64,000 nucleotides of DNA from Carya illinoinensis (taxonomy: Eukaryota; Streptophyta; Magnoliopsida; Fagales; Juglandaceae), in assembly GCF_018687715.1 (NCBI RefSeq), contig NC_056757.1, forward strand, positions 2,339,501 through 2,403,500. The letters are read 5' to 3'. Made by a program: the position numbers and the translations under genes. A model generated the notes under the pieces. The model saw nothing but the letters and a program-made list of their open reading frames with translations, ran no database searches and had not been told where the DNA came from. Each line of letters begins with the position of its first letter. Position 1 is the first letter of the stretch. Of the stretch, positions 34,755 through 47,300 are shown in pieces.

Positions 34755-37700
34755 GATAACTTACATTTGGGGCCCCATAAACAGCAGGAGCAAAGTAAGC
34801 AATTGGATGGCCATAAAAGCTAATATCCTCTTGCGGACCAATCACTCCGGAAATGCCATTGTTATATTAGAGAGAGCTCGGTGTATTATTGCAGCAGCAA
34901 CCTATTATATATCCATGATGTAAACATAATTTATGACATTATTCAGCAGCTTGTTCTGCAGCTCTTTGATGATAAACATATTTTTTTTGCAATGATATAC
35001 TCATTTTTTTTAATAACGATATGTACAAGTCTCAATATAAAAGGCTTGTGCAATCCATTTGTAAAAAAATGAATCATATCATGAAAAAGTATAAAAAAAT
35101 TACTTTTTTTAAACAAGACCTACTTTTTTACAAAGTGTCTGCACAAGGCTTCCACCGTTATGTATGTGATGAAATAATAACTTAATTACTTATATGGGAT
35201 TAATGCTTCACTTTTTTTTAGTCCAAAGTATGAATTTGGATATGATTTAACTCCTTGGTAATAATTTATTTGACAATAACTAGCTTGAGTTATAAAAATG
35301 AAGTGTTAGGTCCAAATTGGAGATTGATCGTATGTACGTACATACGTACCTACCTTGGTACCAAATGTTTTGAATACTAACCCAACACACGTATTTGTGA
35401 ATATAGGTTCAAGTGAGAGCTTTTTTCTATCAATGGCGGCCTTTGCTTTCCGAACATAATCCAATGGGTCGTCTTGCAAAGCAATGGTGAATGGGAGGAA
35501 CATATATCCGATCAAATTGCCCCACCTAATTTTCGACCCCTTAGCCATCATATCAGCCATATCCTATTTAAATTCTGTTAGAAGTATGCAGATGATTGAT
35601 GCATAGTCATTTAGAGTTTGTACTCTTTTTTTAGAGTTTGGATTTATTTAGGGGTGCTACCCGCATCATGCGGGGCGGGTGCACCCCTTCCCCGCACCCC
35701 GCCCCCGCATGATGCGGGGGATGAAATTTCATCCCGCACCCCACCCCCGTGAGGCGGGGGCGGGGCCCCTCGCTCTAGTGCCGGGGGGGTGGGGCGAACA
35801 CCGCATCCGCCCCACCCCCCGCCCACTTCAAAAATTTCATATTTCAATGGGCTTAAAAAAATTTTGTGTCTAAAAATATTATTTTTAGACCCAAATTATT
35901 ATATAATTAAATCTTAAATTAAAATTTATATATATAATAATAATTTAAAAACTAATAACATAAAAATTATGTTACTAATTTTTAAATTTGTTAAACTTGT
36001 TCACAAGAATCACAAGAGAGTGAGACTTGTTCATCACAAGCTTGCATATGCCATGGGCACCCTAGGCCTCATTTATATAGAACTCTAAGGCCATACAAGA
36101 GTCTTACTTGAGCAATGTGGGACTTAACAGTAAGTCCCACATTGCTCAAGTAAGACTCTTGTATGGCCTTAGAGTTCTATATAAATGAGGCCTAGGGTGC
36201 CCATGGCATATGCAAGCTTGTGATGAACAAGTCTCACTCTCTTGTGATTCTTGTGAACAAGTTTAACAAATTGTAATATTATATATATATATATACAATT
36301 TGTAAAATAAAAATATATATTTATAAATATAAATATAAAATGCGGGGCGGGGGAAAAGCGGGGCGGGGTTGAGCCTTGCCCGCCCCCCACCCTCGCTTAG
36401 TGTTTTTCATGCGGGGCGGGGTCCCCCGCCCCGGCATGTGCGGTGTGGGGTACCCCGTTCGCCCATGCGGAGGCGGGGCGGACTGGGGCGGGGTAGCGGG
36501 GGGCGGGCCCCCGCTGCCCACCCCTAGATTTATTGTAGCATTAAGGCATATTGGGATGATGCTATATTTTTCAAACTATGATAGAAAGATAATTTACCTG
36601 TATTCCTGCAGACTTTCTGAGATTGACGAGAATGACTGTCCTAAGGTGGATACCTTTGGGGATATTGCTATTGCTTTGCTTCACTTGCCCATCTTTCGTC
36701 TCCTCACCTATACATCATGATGAGTGAACTATATATGCATTAGGGATAAATACTATATATTAATGCTAGTGTCGGTAGCTTATACATGATATGCATATTG
36801 AAAAATACTATATATTAATCATCGTTGTGATCTTATTATTTGCTGATACAGAATCAATGACTGACATCTTATCAGTTAAGCATTTAATTAATACCTATGA
36901 TATATGTGTCAATTATTTTATATTCACTATGCTACTAACTGATGTTCATGCAGATATTAAAATGTGATAAGCAGCAGCTCTTATGTTTAAATGAAGTGAT
37001 GAGGACGTGCAGGGCATGTGTTATTAAATGGTGCTGTCTCAATTAAAGGATGGAAATGAAGGATAACCGTCCGATTGAGTCATGTGGTGTAATTTGTGCT
37101 TCATGTATATATATGAGTGTTTTCATGTTAGGGTTAGGGGAGGTTGGTCATTTTTTGTATTCGGCCCAGAGAGCTTGAGTGAATTAGAGAGAAGAGAGAG
37201 AGAGCTAAGGTTTGTTGAGGGAAAAAGAAAGCCAATTCTTGTGGCTCTTCTTGGCTTGATATTGTACATTGGCACATTGGCTTTACAGATTCATCAATAA
37301 AATGATCTTTGAGGCTGTTCCTGTCGTGAATGTAGGCCATTAGGGCCAAACCATGTAATTTCTGTTTCTATTTTCTGTTTCCTTAATCTTTTCATATTTC
37401 TTGTTGTTGTTTTACAGTTTAATCTTGATAATCTTGTTATCATTATCTTATCGTACTATATTTCTTTGATTGAGTTTCGGTTTTGAGTCTTTAAGTTCAA
37501 TCAAGGATTTGGGTTGTATTCATAACAAGTGGTATCACGAGCTTAGGTTCTATGAGGACCTTGAAATTTGATGTTGAAAAATGTATTGGGGAAAATGATT
37601 TTGGGTTGTGGAGAATTAGGATGAGGGCTCTGCTAGTCCAACAGGGCTTGCAGGATGCCCTCCCCTGTGATAAAAGGGGCTCTTCCTCGAAAGAGGAAGG

Positions 37701-40700
37701 GAAGGTGGAGGTCCAAAGGGACATTCTCCAAAAGGCCCACAATGTATTGATACTTTCCCTAGGAGATAAGGTTTTGAGGGAAGTAGCTAGTGAAGAAACT
37801 GCTGCTAGTATCTGGTTAAAGCTTGAACACCTCTATATGACAAAATCCTTAGCTAACAGACTCTATAAGAAAACTAGGCTATATACTCTTAAGATGACTT
37901 CTGGAACCTCGATAGGAGAACATCTGGACACTTTTAATAAGATTATATTAGACCTAGCTAATATAGACATTAAGGTGGAGGATGAGGATCAAGCAATCCT
38001 CTTACTGAGTTCTTTGGACTCCTCATAGCAGAACCTTAAGGAGACCATAATGTATGGTAGAGATACAATATCTTTAGATGAAGTGCAATCTGTACTTCAT
38101 GCTAGGGAATTACAAAATCAAGAGAATACTAAACAAGAACATGGTGAGGGCCTGTCTGTTAGGGGAAGACCAGAAAAGAGAGGCAAGAAAGGCAAAACTG
38201 ATAACAAGAAAGGTAGGTCTAAGTCTAAAGGAAAATAGTTAAAGTGTTTCCTATGTCACAAAGAAGGACATTTCAAGAGAGATTATCCTTATAGGAAAAC
38301 TCAGGTAGGAAACAAGAACAAAGAGGATAGGGATGTAGCAGTGGTGTTAGATGGGTATGATAGTGCTGAGGTACTAAATATATCTGAAATAGGCCATGAA
38401 AAAGAGTGGATTTTAGATTTAGGTTGTTCTTTTCACATGTGTCCCAATAGGGACTGGTTTGAAAACTTTTCTGAATTGGATGGTGGGCATGTAATTCTAG
38501 GGAATAATAAATCCTGCAAGATCATGGGTATTAGGTGTATAAGACTAAAATTACATGATGGGATGGAGAGACTTTTGAGGGAGGTTAGATTTATACCTGA
38601 CCTAAAGAGAAATTTAATTTCTCTTGGTATGCTTGATAATTCAGGTTATTCCTTTGAGTCTGAATTAGGAGTCCTTAGAGTCACTAAAGGTTCACTCACT
38701 ATTATGAAAGAGGTTATAAAGAATGACCTTTATACCTTAGTTGGCAAAACCATTGTAGGAGAAGCATCCCTTGTACAGAATGGAGTTGAGAAAAATCTGT
38801 GCTTTGGCACAGGAGGTTAGGGCATGTTAGTCAAAGAGGACTTTTAGAACTTCAGAAATAGGGCTTGCTGAAAGATGCAAACTTGGACAATTTACCTTTC
38901 TGTGAAGACTGTGTCTATGGAAAGGCTAAAAGGGTTAGTTTTAAAAGGGCAACTCATATGACTACTCAGACCTTAGATTATGTACATGCTGACCTTTGGG
39001 GACCTTCTAGAGTAATTTCTCATGGTGGAGGGAATTATTTTCTCTCTATCATTGATAATTACTCTAGGAAGGTGTGGATTTACATTCTTAAACATAAGAG
39101 TGACACCTTTGGAAAGTTTAAAGAATGGAAATCCTTAGTTGAAAAACAGGTAGACAAAAAATTGAAAACCTTAAGAACTGATAATGGGTTAGAGTTTCTG
39201 TCAATAGAATTTAATAATTTCTGTCAAAAGGAGGGGATTATAAGACACAAAACTGTTAGAGAAACACCTCAACAGAATGGCCTAGCTGAAAGAATGAATA
39301 GGACCATTCTAGAGAGGGTAATATGGATGTTGTCAAATGCTGGGTTACCTAAGACCTTCTGGGCTGAAGCTGTTGCCATAGCTGTCCATTTAATTAATAA
39401 GTGTCCATCTTCTGCCATAGACTTTAAAACACCACAAGAAATGTGGACTGGGAAACCCCCCCAGTTATGATTACCTTAGAATTTTTGGGTGCACGGCTTA
39501 TGCACACTCAAAAACTGATAAGTTAGACCCTAGGACACTAAAATGCATTTTTGTGGGATACCCTGAGGGAGTCAAGGGGTATAAACTATGGATAGACAAA
39601 CCTGGCAGAAATAAATGTATAATTAGTAGGGATGTGATCTTTAATGAATCCCAAATGGCTCGTGTACAAAATATAGAGGCAGAACAAAGACCCGGAAACA
39701 CTGAGGGAAATGTACAGGTTGAGGTGGAGAGAAGAAACACCTCAACATATAGGAATACTGGGGAAGTCAGTAACTCTAAGGACCCAATTTCAGAGGATTT
39801 AGATAAACCAGGCTCTGACTCTTACATTTTAGTAAGAGACAGGAAGAAAAGGACTATAAAACCACCTATTAGGTAAGGTCACGCAGAGCTTATAGCTTTT
39901 GCTTTGACTATTGCTGATGAGGTTGTTTATCAAGAACCAAGGACCTATAAAGAGGCCATTGCAAGCAAGGATGCCACCAAGTGGATACTTGCTATGCAAG
40001 ATGAAATGGAGTCTTTAAATAAAAATAAAACTTGGGATTTAGTTACAAAGCCTGTTGGGGTTAAGTTGGTTGGATCCAAGTGGATCTTTAAAAGGAAGGA
40101 AGGCATACCAGGGGTAGAAGGTACTAGGTTTAAGGCAAGGTTAGTGGCTAAAGGTTTCACTCAAAGAGAGGGAATAGATTTTAATGAGATATTCTCTCAT
40201 GTGGTTAAGCATAGTTCCATTAGATTGCTTTTATCCTTCATTGCATATCATGATCTGCACTTAGAAAAATTGGATGTAAAAATTGCTTTTTTACATGGAG
40301 AATTGGAAAAGGTAATTTACATGCAACTTCCTGAGGGGTTTATCAAAGACATTAACATTGATCAAGTTTGTTTACTTAAAAAATCTTTATATGGTTTAAA
40401 ACAATCACCTAGAAAATGGTTTAAGAGATTTGATACTTACATGCTTGAAAATGATTTTAAAAGAAGCTGTTATGACAGTTGTGTTTATTATAAGGATGTT
40501 AATGGAATATTAACATATCTGTTGCTATATGTAGACGATTTGTTGGTAGCATGTAAAGACCTTGATTTGATTAAACAGGCTAAGTGTATGTTAAAATCTG
40601 AGTTTGATATGAAGGAACTAGGACCAGCTAGTAGAATTTTAGGAATGGATATTATAAGGAATAGACCAGAGAGGTGTCTACTTCTATCTCAAAAAAATTA

Positions 40701-43700
40701 TCTATCTAAAATTCTTAAAAGATTTGGTATGGACCAAGTTAAACCTGTAAGCACACCTTTAGGTCAACATTTCAAGTTGTCCACTACACAAGCCTCACAA
40801 ATAGAATCAGAAATGGAGTTTATGCATAAAATTCCCTATGCTAGCACGGTGGAAAGTGTGATGTATGCAATGGTCTGTACCAAACCTGATCTTACCTTTG
40901 CTGTCAATGTTGTTAGTAGGTTTATGAGTAACCCTGGTAAGGCACACTGGTAGGCTATTAAGTGGCTTTTAAGATACATTCCTGGTACTACGGTGTTGGG
41001 CTTGAAATATGAGAATAATGTTAAGGAAGGTTGTGAGTTAGAAGGTTTTGTAGATGCTAATTATGCTGGTAATGTGGATACCAGAAAATCTTTAACAGGA
41101 TATGTTTTTACTGCTTATGGGGGGGCTATTAGTTGGAAGTCAAACTTGCAATCTGTTGTAGCTTTGTCTACAACAGAGGCTAAGTATATAGCTATGATAG
41201 AAGCAATAAAGGAAGCCATATGGCTGAATGGTATATCACATGAATTAGGTATTTTTCAAGGAAATATAAATTTACATTGTGATAACTAGAGTTCAATATA
41301 TTTGGCTAAAAATCAAGTATATCATGAAAGGTCTAAGCATATAGATGTTAGGCTTCATTTTGTTAGGGATGTAATTGAGTCTAGAGAAGTTGGAGTGGAG
41401 AAAATTCCTACTGAGGAAAATCCCTCAGATATGATGACTAAGTCCTTACCATTAGCAAAGTTCAAAATCTGTCTAAACTTAATTAATATGCAATCTGTTG
41501 GGGTCCCTTAGTAGAGGGACATAACAGGAACAGTCAAGATGAGAGTATAATAGGAGTGATGAATAAAATATTGTCAAGGTGGAGAATTGTGATATATGTG
41601 TCAATTATTTTATATTCACTATGTTACTAACTGATGTTCATGCAGATATTAAAATGTGATAAGCAGCAGCTCTTATGTTTAAATGAAGTGATGAGGACGT
41701 GCAGGGCATGTGTTATTAAACAGTGCTGTCTCAATTAAAGGATGAAAATGAAGGAAAATCGTCCGATTAAGTCACGTGGTGTAATCTGTGCTTCATGTAT
41801 ATATATGAGTGTTTTCATGTTAGGGTTAAGGGAGGTTGGTCATTTTGTGTATTCGGCCGTCAGAGAGCTTGAGTGAATTAGAGAGAAGAGAGAGAGAGCT
41901 AGGGTTTGTTGAGGGAAAAAGAAAGCCAATTCTTGTGGCTCTTTTTGGCTCGATATTGGTTCAATCTTGTACATTGGCACATTGGCTTTGCAGATTCATC
42001 AATAAAATGAGTTCTGAGGCTGTTCCTGCCGTGGATGTAGGCCATTAGGGCCGAACCATGTAATCTCTATTTGTATTTTCTGTTTCCTTAATCTTTTCAT
42101 ATTTCTGGTTGTTTTACAGTTTAATCTTGCTAATCTTGTTATCATTATCTTATCGTACTGTATTTCTTTGATTGAGTTTCGGTTTTGAGTCTTTAAGTTC
42201 AAGCAAGGATTCGGGTTGTATTCATAACAATACCATATTAGAAGACGATGAATATAATTACCAGGAAGTTGCTTTAATTTCCTAGAAGATAAGAGCTACT
42301 TCCTTTGGGATTACTGCAACAACTAAACATGATATAGAGTCATGTCCCTGCATAATTGCTTGAGCAGAAGTGCAAATGGGGACTTTTCACATTAAAAATG
42401 CCATGATCAGCATGAATGAGGTAAAACAATACACTAATATTTTACAAAATGATTGTCTATAGAATTGTTGGAAACTTACCATATCTATGATTCAGATATC
42501 TTGATAGGCCAGCTTGAACTATTCCAACAACAACGTCGTTTACGGTCTGTAAAAATATTCATCCACAATATCAAACGAGTAATACTACATACAGTCGTAG
42601 AATGTGCAAACGCCGCACCATCGCTTTGAAAAAGAGTGGGGTTCACGATTAAAAAGTTAATTTTTTTTCATGTGGGTCCTGTATTAATTCACTTTTTTCA
42701 AAGAGACTGCACGGCACTTGCATAACCACAACTGCAAATATCATTTCTCATAATATCAAAATTATATGAAAAAAATAAAAGCTTCATTTATTAGCTTGGA
42801 TCGTATAAAGAAAGTGCATAAACAAATGCCTATGAATTGACAATTAAGCATCACATGTGCAGCTTGAAACAATCTTACGATAGAACCACACGCTTATAAA
42901 AGCCATCCCAATGTGGTTTTGGAGAGAGATCAGACGGTGTTTACTTTGGTTTTTATTACAAATATATTCAAACTTTTTTTTATGTATGTTTATATTATAT
43001 AACTAAATAAAGTCTTAGTAATCATAAATTTTTAGCTACGAAAATGACTTTTTTATGACAAATATATTTGGTTCAAAACCAACAATTTTGTTTTAGTGAA
43101 TAAAAGATCTCGTAAATAAATTTGAACTCATTTTAAAAAATGAATTGGTTGGGAGCATAGCTATAATGACGTGACCCGATTATAAGCCCCAAGATGAAAT
43201 GTCTTTAAACTTAGGGGTGGCAATATATGACACGACTCATTAACCCAACATGAATATGACATGATAATAACAAGTTTGGGTCAAAATAGATTGATCCGTT
43301 AAGACACGATTGTTTAATGGGTTGATAACGGGTCAATCCGTTTTGACATGTTATAATCCGTTATGACCCGTTAAGAAATTTAAAATTATAATTATACCCT
43401 TATATCAAAAGGTAACATTTTTATAATTTTAATTTTGATATTTGTATTATTTGAATTGTAATTTTGGACTTGTAGTTAATTTTATAATTTTTATAGATAT
43501 TTTAATTTTAACATTTATATAAAATTATACTAAATTTAGTCAGGTCAAACCAATTAATTTCGGGTCTATTCAATTCATTTACATAAATAGATTGAAATGG
43601 GTTGACATGACATGACTTGTTATTTTAATGTGTTATGTTAGGGTTTGATATTTTGACATGATAAGCTTAATGAGTCAGGTTTGAGTTACCCATATGGTAT

Positions 43701-44327
43701 AATATATATGCCTTGACATGACATGAACATGATCTGTTAACATGATTTGACACCCCTATTTAAATCCAGTCCAATCCGGTTTTAAAAAAAAAAAACTAAA
43801 ACAAAAAACAATGTCATTTTGAGACAAAATCTTAAGAGAAATGATATTTGCAGTCATGGATTGTGCAAGCGCCGCGTAGTCTATTTGAAAAAAGTAAATT
43901 ACTACGGGACCCACATGAAAGAAAAATAACTTTTTAATTATGAATTCTACTCTTTTTCAAAACAATTATGTGGCGCTTGCGCACTTCACGACTATATAGC
44001 ATTACTCAAATCTTAAATCCCTCTTATTTTCTTCCTACCCCTGCCCAACGTCTCTTTTATCCTTTGTCTCCTATGTGTAGAACCCTCCCCACTCTTGACT
44101 TGTTCTTATCTCTATGTTCAAAGCTGCCGCTGCTCCCTTCACCGTCGACGTAAGGCGCCATTGCTGGCGGTAAATCTATCTCACTTTTCTCCCTTTGTCT
44201 CTCTCTATCTCGGTATCTCTTTATCATCCTCTGTGATGTTCTGTAGTGCCTAGCCCCAGGTTGTTTATCCCAATTTGTGCTGCATCGCCGTTGGTAAGTC
44301 ACTCCATCCCTCTCTTTCTCTCAATTG

Positions 44328-44384
<57 letters not shown>

Positions 44385-47300
44385 ACTAAGCTAGCCATCG
44401 TGACTAGTGGAGGCTGCCACATGTCCAGCCATGTTGTCTTGCTAAGTCGAACCCTCCTTGAAGTGCTGCCACCTTGCTCCTAAAATCTAGTTGCTCCACC
44501 TCACTTCATTGTGGTAAGTGTTTTTCGATTCTCTCTCTCTATTGTGTAATTGACGGTCCATCTAGCTATCACTAACATGGGTTGTTTAGTTTTTTGGATT
44601 GTTGAGAAATTTTATGGATTAAGACTGTTTGTGAAATTTGTGTAAATTGATTGGTTTCAATTGAGGTCGGTTTTGAGATATCATGGACATTGGAGGAAGT
44701 GGTTTGGGACCTTGAATTTGGTATGAAAATATGTTCAGGTGGTGTATGTGTTTTGTGATGTGGGGCTTCTAATAGAGTTTAAGCAAAATTCGAGGGTGGG
44801 TTGATTATCAGTGGAGTTGTATTTTTGGGACATATCGTCCTCGAGTCATTATAAAGTCGAGGCACCAAGTGGACTGGATGTTGAATGGGTCGTTTATGGA
44901 CTCAAGAGTTGGTTCTAAACGAACTGTAGTCCAAACTATAGAATTTCGTTATTTATGTTGGTTTAATGATGCTATGAGCTATTAATATACCAGTGGTGAT
45001 TTAGATTAGGTTATGATATTAGTACTGTTTGGGTTCAAGACTTAGATAGTATACTTGAAAAGTTAGGTAAGTAGTGCTCCTATATATGCTAGACTTTGTC
45101 AAAAAAATTTTCTGAATTGAGTTTGTGAAAAACTTGCATATTTTGTTATGAAAACAATCTTGGTGATTTTCTGCACACTCGATATTTGAGAAATCAAATG
45201 AAATAATTTTGTCATGACTAGTGTAGACATGAATATTTTTGGTACTCTATTTCAGTATTGTATAAAAATGTGAATATGAAGTCTAAAACTTTAATATGAT
45301 TATATAATATTTATCTGCTCAGTACTCTGTTCTTATATGATATTGCATCTAAAAATCATTTGGCATGACATTCTATTTTTGCTTCGTAGCACGGGTGTAA
45401 AATTATGGCCTTTGTTATTATGTTGGTACCAACATCTTTGTTTTTGAGTGCACCTATTTTTGGAGACAAAGTGATTTTTTAAGTAGGTCTTTGTTGTATG
45501 CACCCTCGGCAAGCTGAGTTGAAAATGGGAGATTTCACTTCTGTTTCTGCTTAGTTTGCCGAGGGGGTTTGCACAACCCTGCTACATGGGTTAAACATGA
45601 CATATGTTATGTTACGATGTTGTTTCAATTAAGCTTATGCCAAAGGTCTTTTGTATATAATAAAATGTTTAGAAAATATCATTGCTATTTTTTTAGACTG
45701 TTTGTTTATGCATTTTGTAACTGGTTCATGCTTACATACTAGTATAGGGTCACTGCTTATTGCATCGGTGGACTCACCTATTTATCTCCACCATTTTCTT
45801 TTTAGATGACGTAGATGGTTATGACAATTGGAATAGATGTCACATGACAACATTATAAGAGAAATGTGATATAAGTGCCAGGTGACATAAATCATGGATT
45901 GGTGAGATTTTTGAGAATATTTAGAACTAGTGTTGAGTTTACTTTTATTAGAATGGTTTTAGAGGTATGTGATTTTAGAAGATTATTGTATCTAAGTTTT
46001 ATATTTTATGGATTTCTAGTTAGAAGGGATGTGCACCCCCGGGATCAAGGCTTGATAACATCTGAGTGACTAATGTAAATAACAAAATTAAACAAAAAAC
46101 AACTTGAAATGATAATTGCTCGATTTGGTTATGCTAGAATCCTAAATTGAAGTTGTGTTCCTATTAATGCCGAAAACTTTGAAAATAAGACATAATGGTT
46201 GCCCACATGTTAGCCACAACATGCCAAAACTTTTGTTGGAAGTCCAAATGGATAATGATGACATACTACTTCTTACCATCCATTTACTACTTTATAGTGT
46301 GCTTGAAACTTTTTTGTTTTTTATTATTTTCTTTTGAATATTTTTTTGATATCCTTAATCATTAAGGAGAAATTAAAAAATTTTACAATTTCACTAATAG
46401 TCACTTCCTTAATAATTAAATAAAAAAATAATAAAAAAATTAAAAAAAATAAAGACAGTAGTAAATAGGTGATAGGAGATAATAAGCCTATTATTATCCA
46501 TTCCAAATAGATACAAAGGTTGATAACCCTAAGACACTTTCATACAAATGCAAAAACTTGCCGAAGGTATCATGTAAACAATTGGTGGCTGAAGAAATGG
46601 CTAGCCGATACAATATATACTAGTTGAATCTAAAATTTATAGATAACATAAAGAGTTATGCTATATACAGTTATTTTTGCATACTCTTAATTTGCGCACT
46701 TTACTGCTGTGATTGACCAAAATATTTATTTTATATAAAAAAAAGTGACGCAATTAATCACGTTAGTGGAGTATACAAGGAGTACTACGTAAAAGTGAAC
46801 AACACAAAGAGTTTTTGTAAAATAAAATAAGTCGATCTTTTTAATTAAAAAAATATTTAAAATGTAAAACATCTAATATGTAATTATAATATATTATTCT
46901 TCCTATTTTACTAAAATAATATTTAAATTTTGAATAAAATGATATAAAACAAGTATTTTAGTTAAACATTCGAGTAAATAAAATTTCAATTGGAAACTAT
47001 TAGTTCTTAAATTTTTAAATGATAGAAAGTATTTTAAGTGTCACTACAAGTTTGGAAAAATGTCAATTGAGGCTGAAACAATGGAGTAAGAATTCCCACA
47101 AAGGCCAGACTAAGCTTGGGAAGATCAAACACTTACAAGTATCAAATGTTGGGAGTCTTAATGCAAAGATCAAACAGTTGCAGTGTGAGGTGAATGCATG
47201 GCTAGAAGAGGACCACATTAGATGGAAGCAAAGGGCAAGGCAAGCTTGGCTAAAAGATGGGGACATGAATACTAAATACTTCTATAAGTGTGCCAGTCAA

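Larger units (their letters stand above)
35985..36272. repeat. Near-perfect palindrome, two 142-bp arms, 4-bp spacer
   Basis: Arms 35985-36126 and 36131-36272 are reverse complements as far as I could check base by base, separated by ACAG. Such a structure would form a long hairpin if transcribed through. Each arm contains a snRNA-type promoter signature pointing outward (separate entries). Confidence 0.9.
35649..36526. mobile_element. hAT element (878 bp), GC-rich ends, in intron 4 of the WSD1-like gene
   Basis: Ends are TAGGGGTGCTACCCGC at the left and, on the other strand, TAGGGGTGGGCAGCGG at the right. An exact 8-bp TSD GATTTATT flanks it (35641-35648 and 36527-36534). About 200 bases at each end are strongly GC-rich (GCGGGGCGGGG motifs) in an AT-rich neighbourhood. 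The middle holds a 142-bp-arm palindrome. No transposase; the ORFs crossing the GC-rich ends are composition artefacts. Confidence 0.9.
36896..42229 (+). mobile_element. Ty1-Copia retrotransposon in intron 3 of the WSD1-like gene
   Basis: LTRs 36896-37527 (632 bp) and 41588-42229 (642 bp) are very similar. The left begins TATGATATATG, the right TGTGATATATG, and both end CATAACA. The 5-bp TSD ATACC is exact (36891-36895 and 42230-42234). A tRNA-Met-type primer site TGGTATCACGAGC follows the left LTR, and GGTGGAGAAT precedes the right LTR. Domain order gag, zinc knuckle, protease, integrase, RT, RNase H fixes it as Copia. It is transcribed opposite to the host gene. Confidence 0.93.

Noticed and set aside
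36321..36720. Pro/Gly-rich frames near the GC-rich block
   Set aside because: They come from GCGGGG-rich hAT ends. The frame on the plus strand also runs through WSD1-like exon 4 in antisense.
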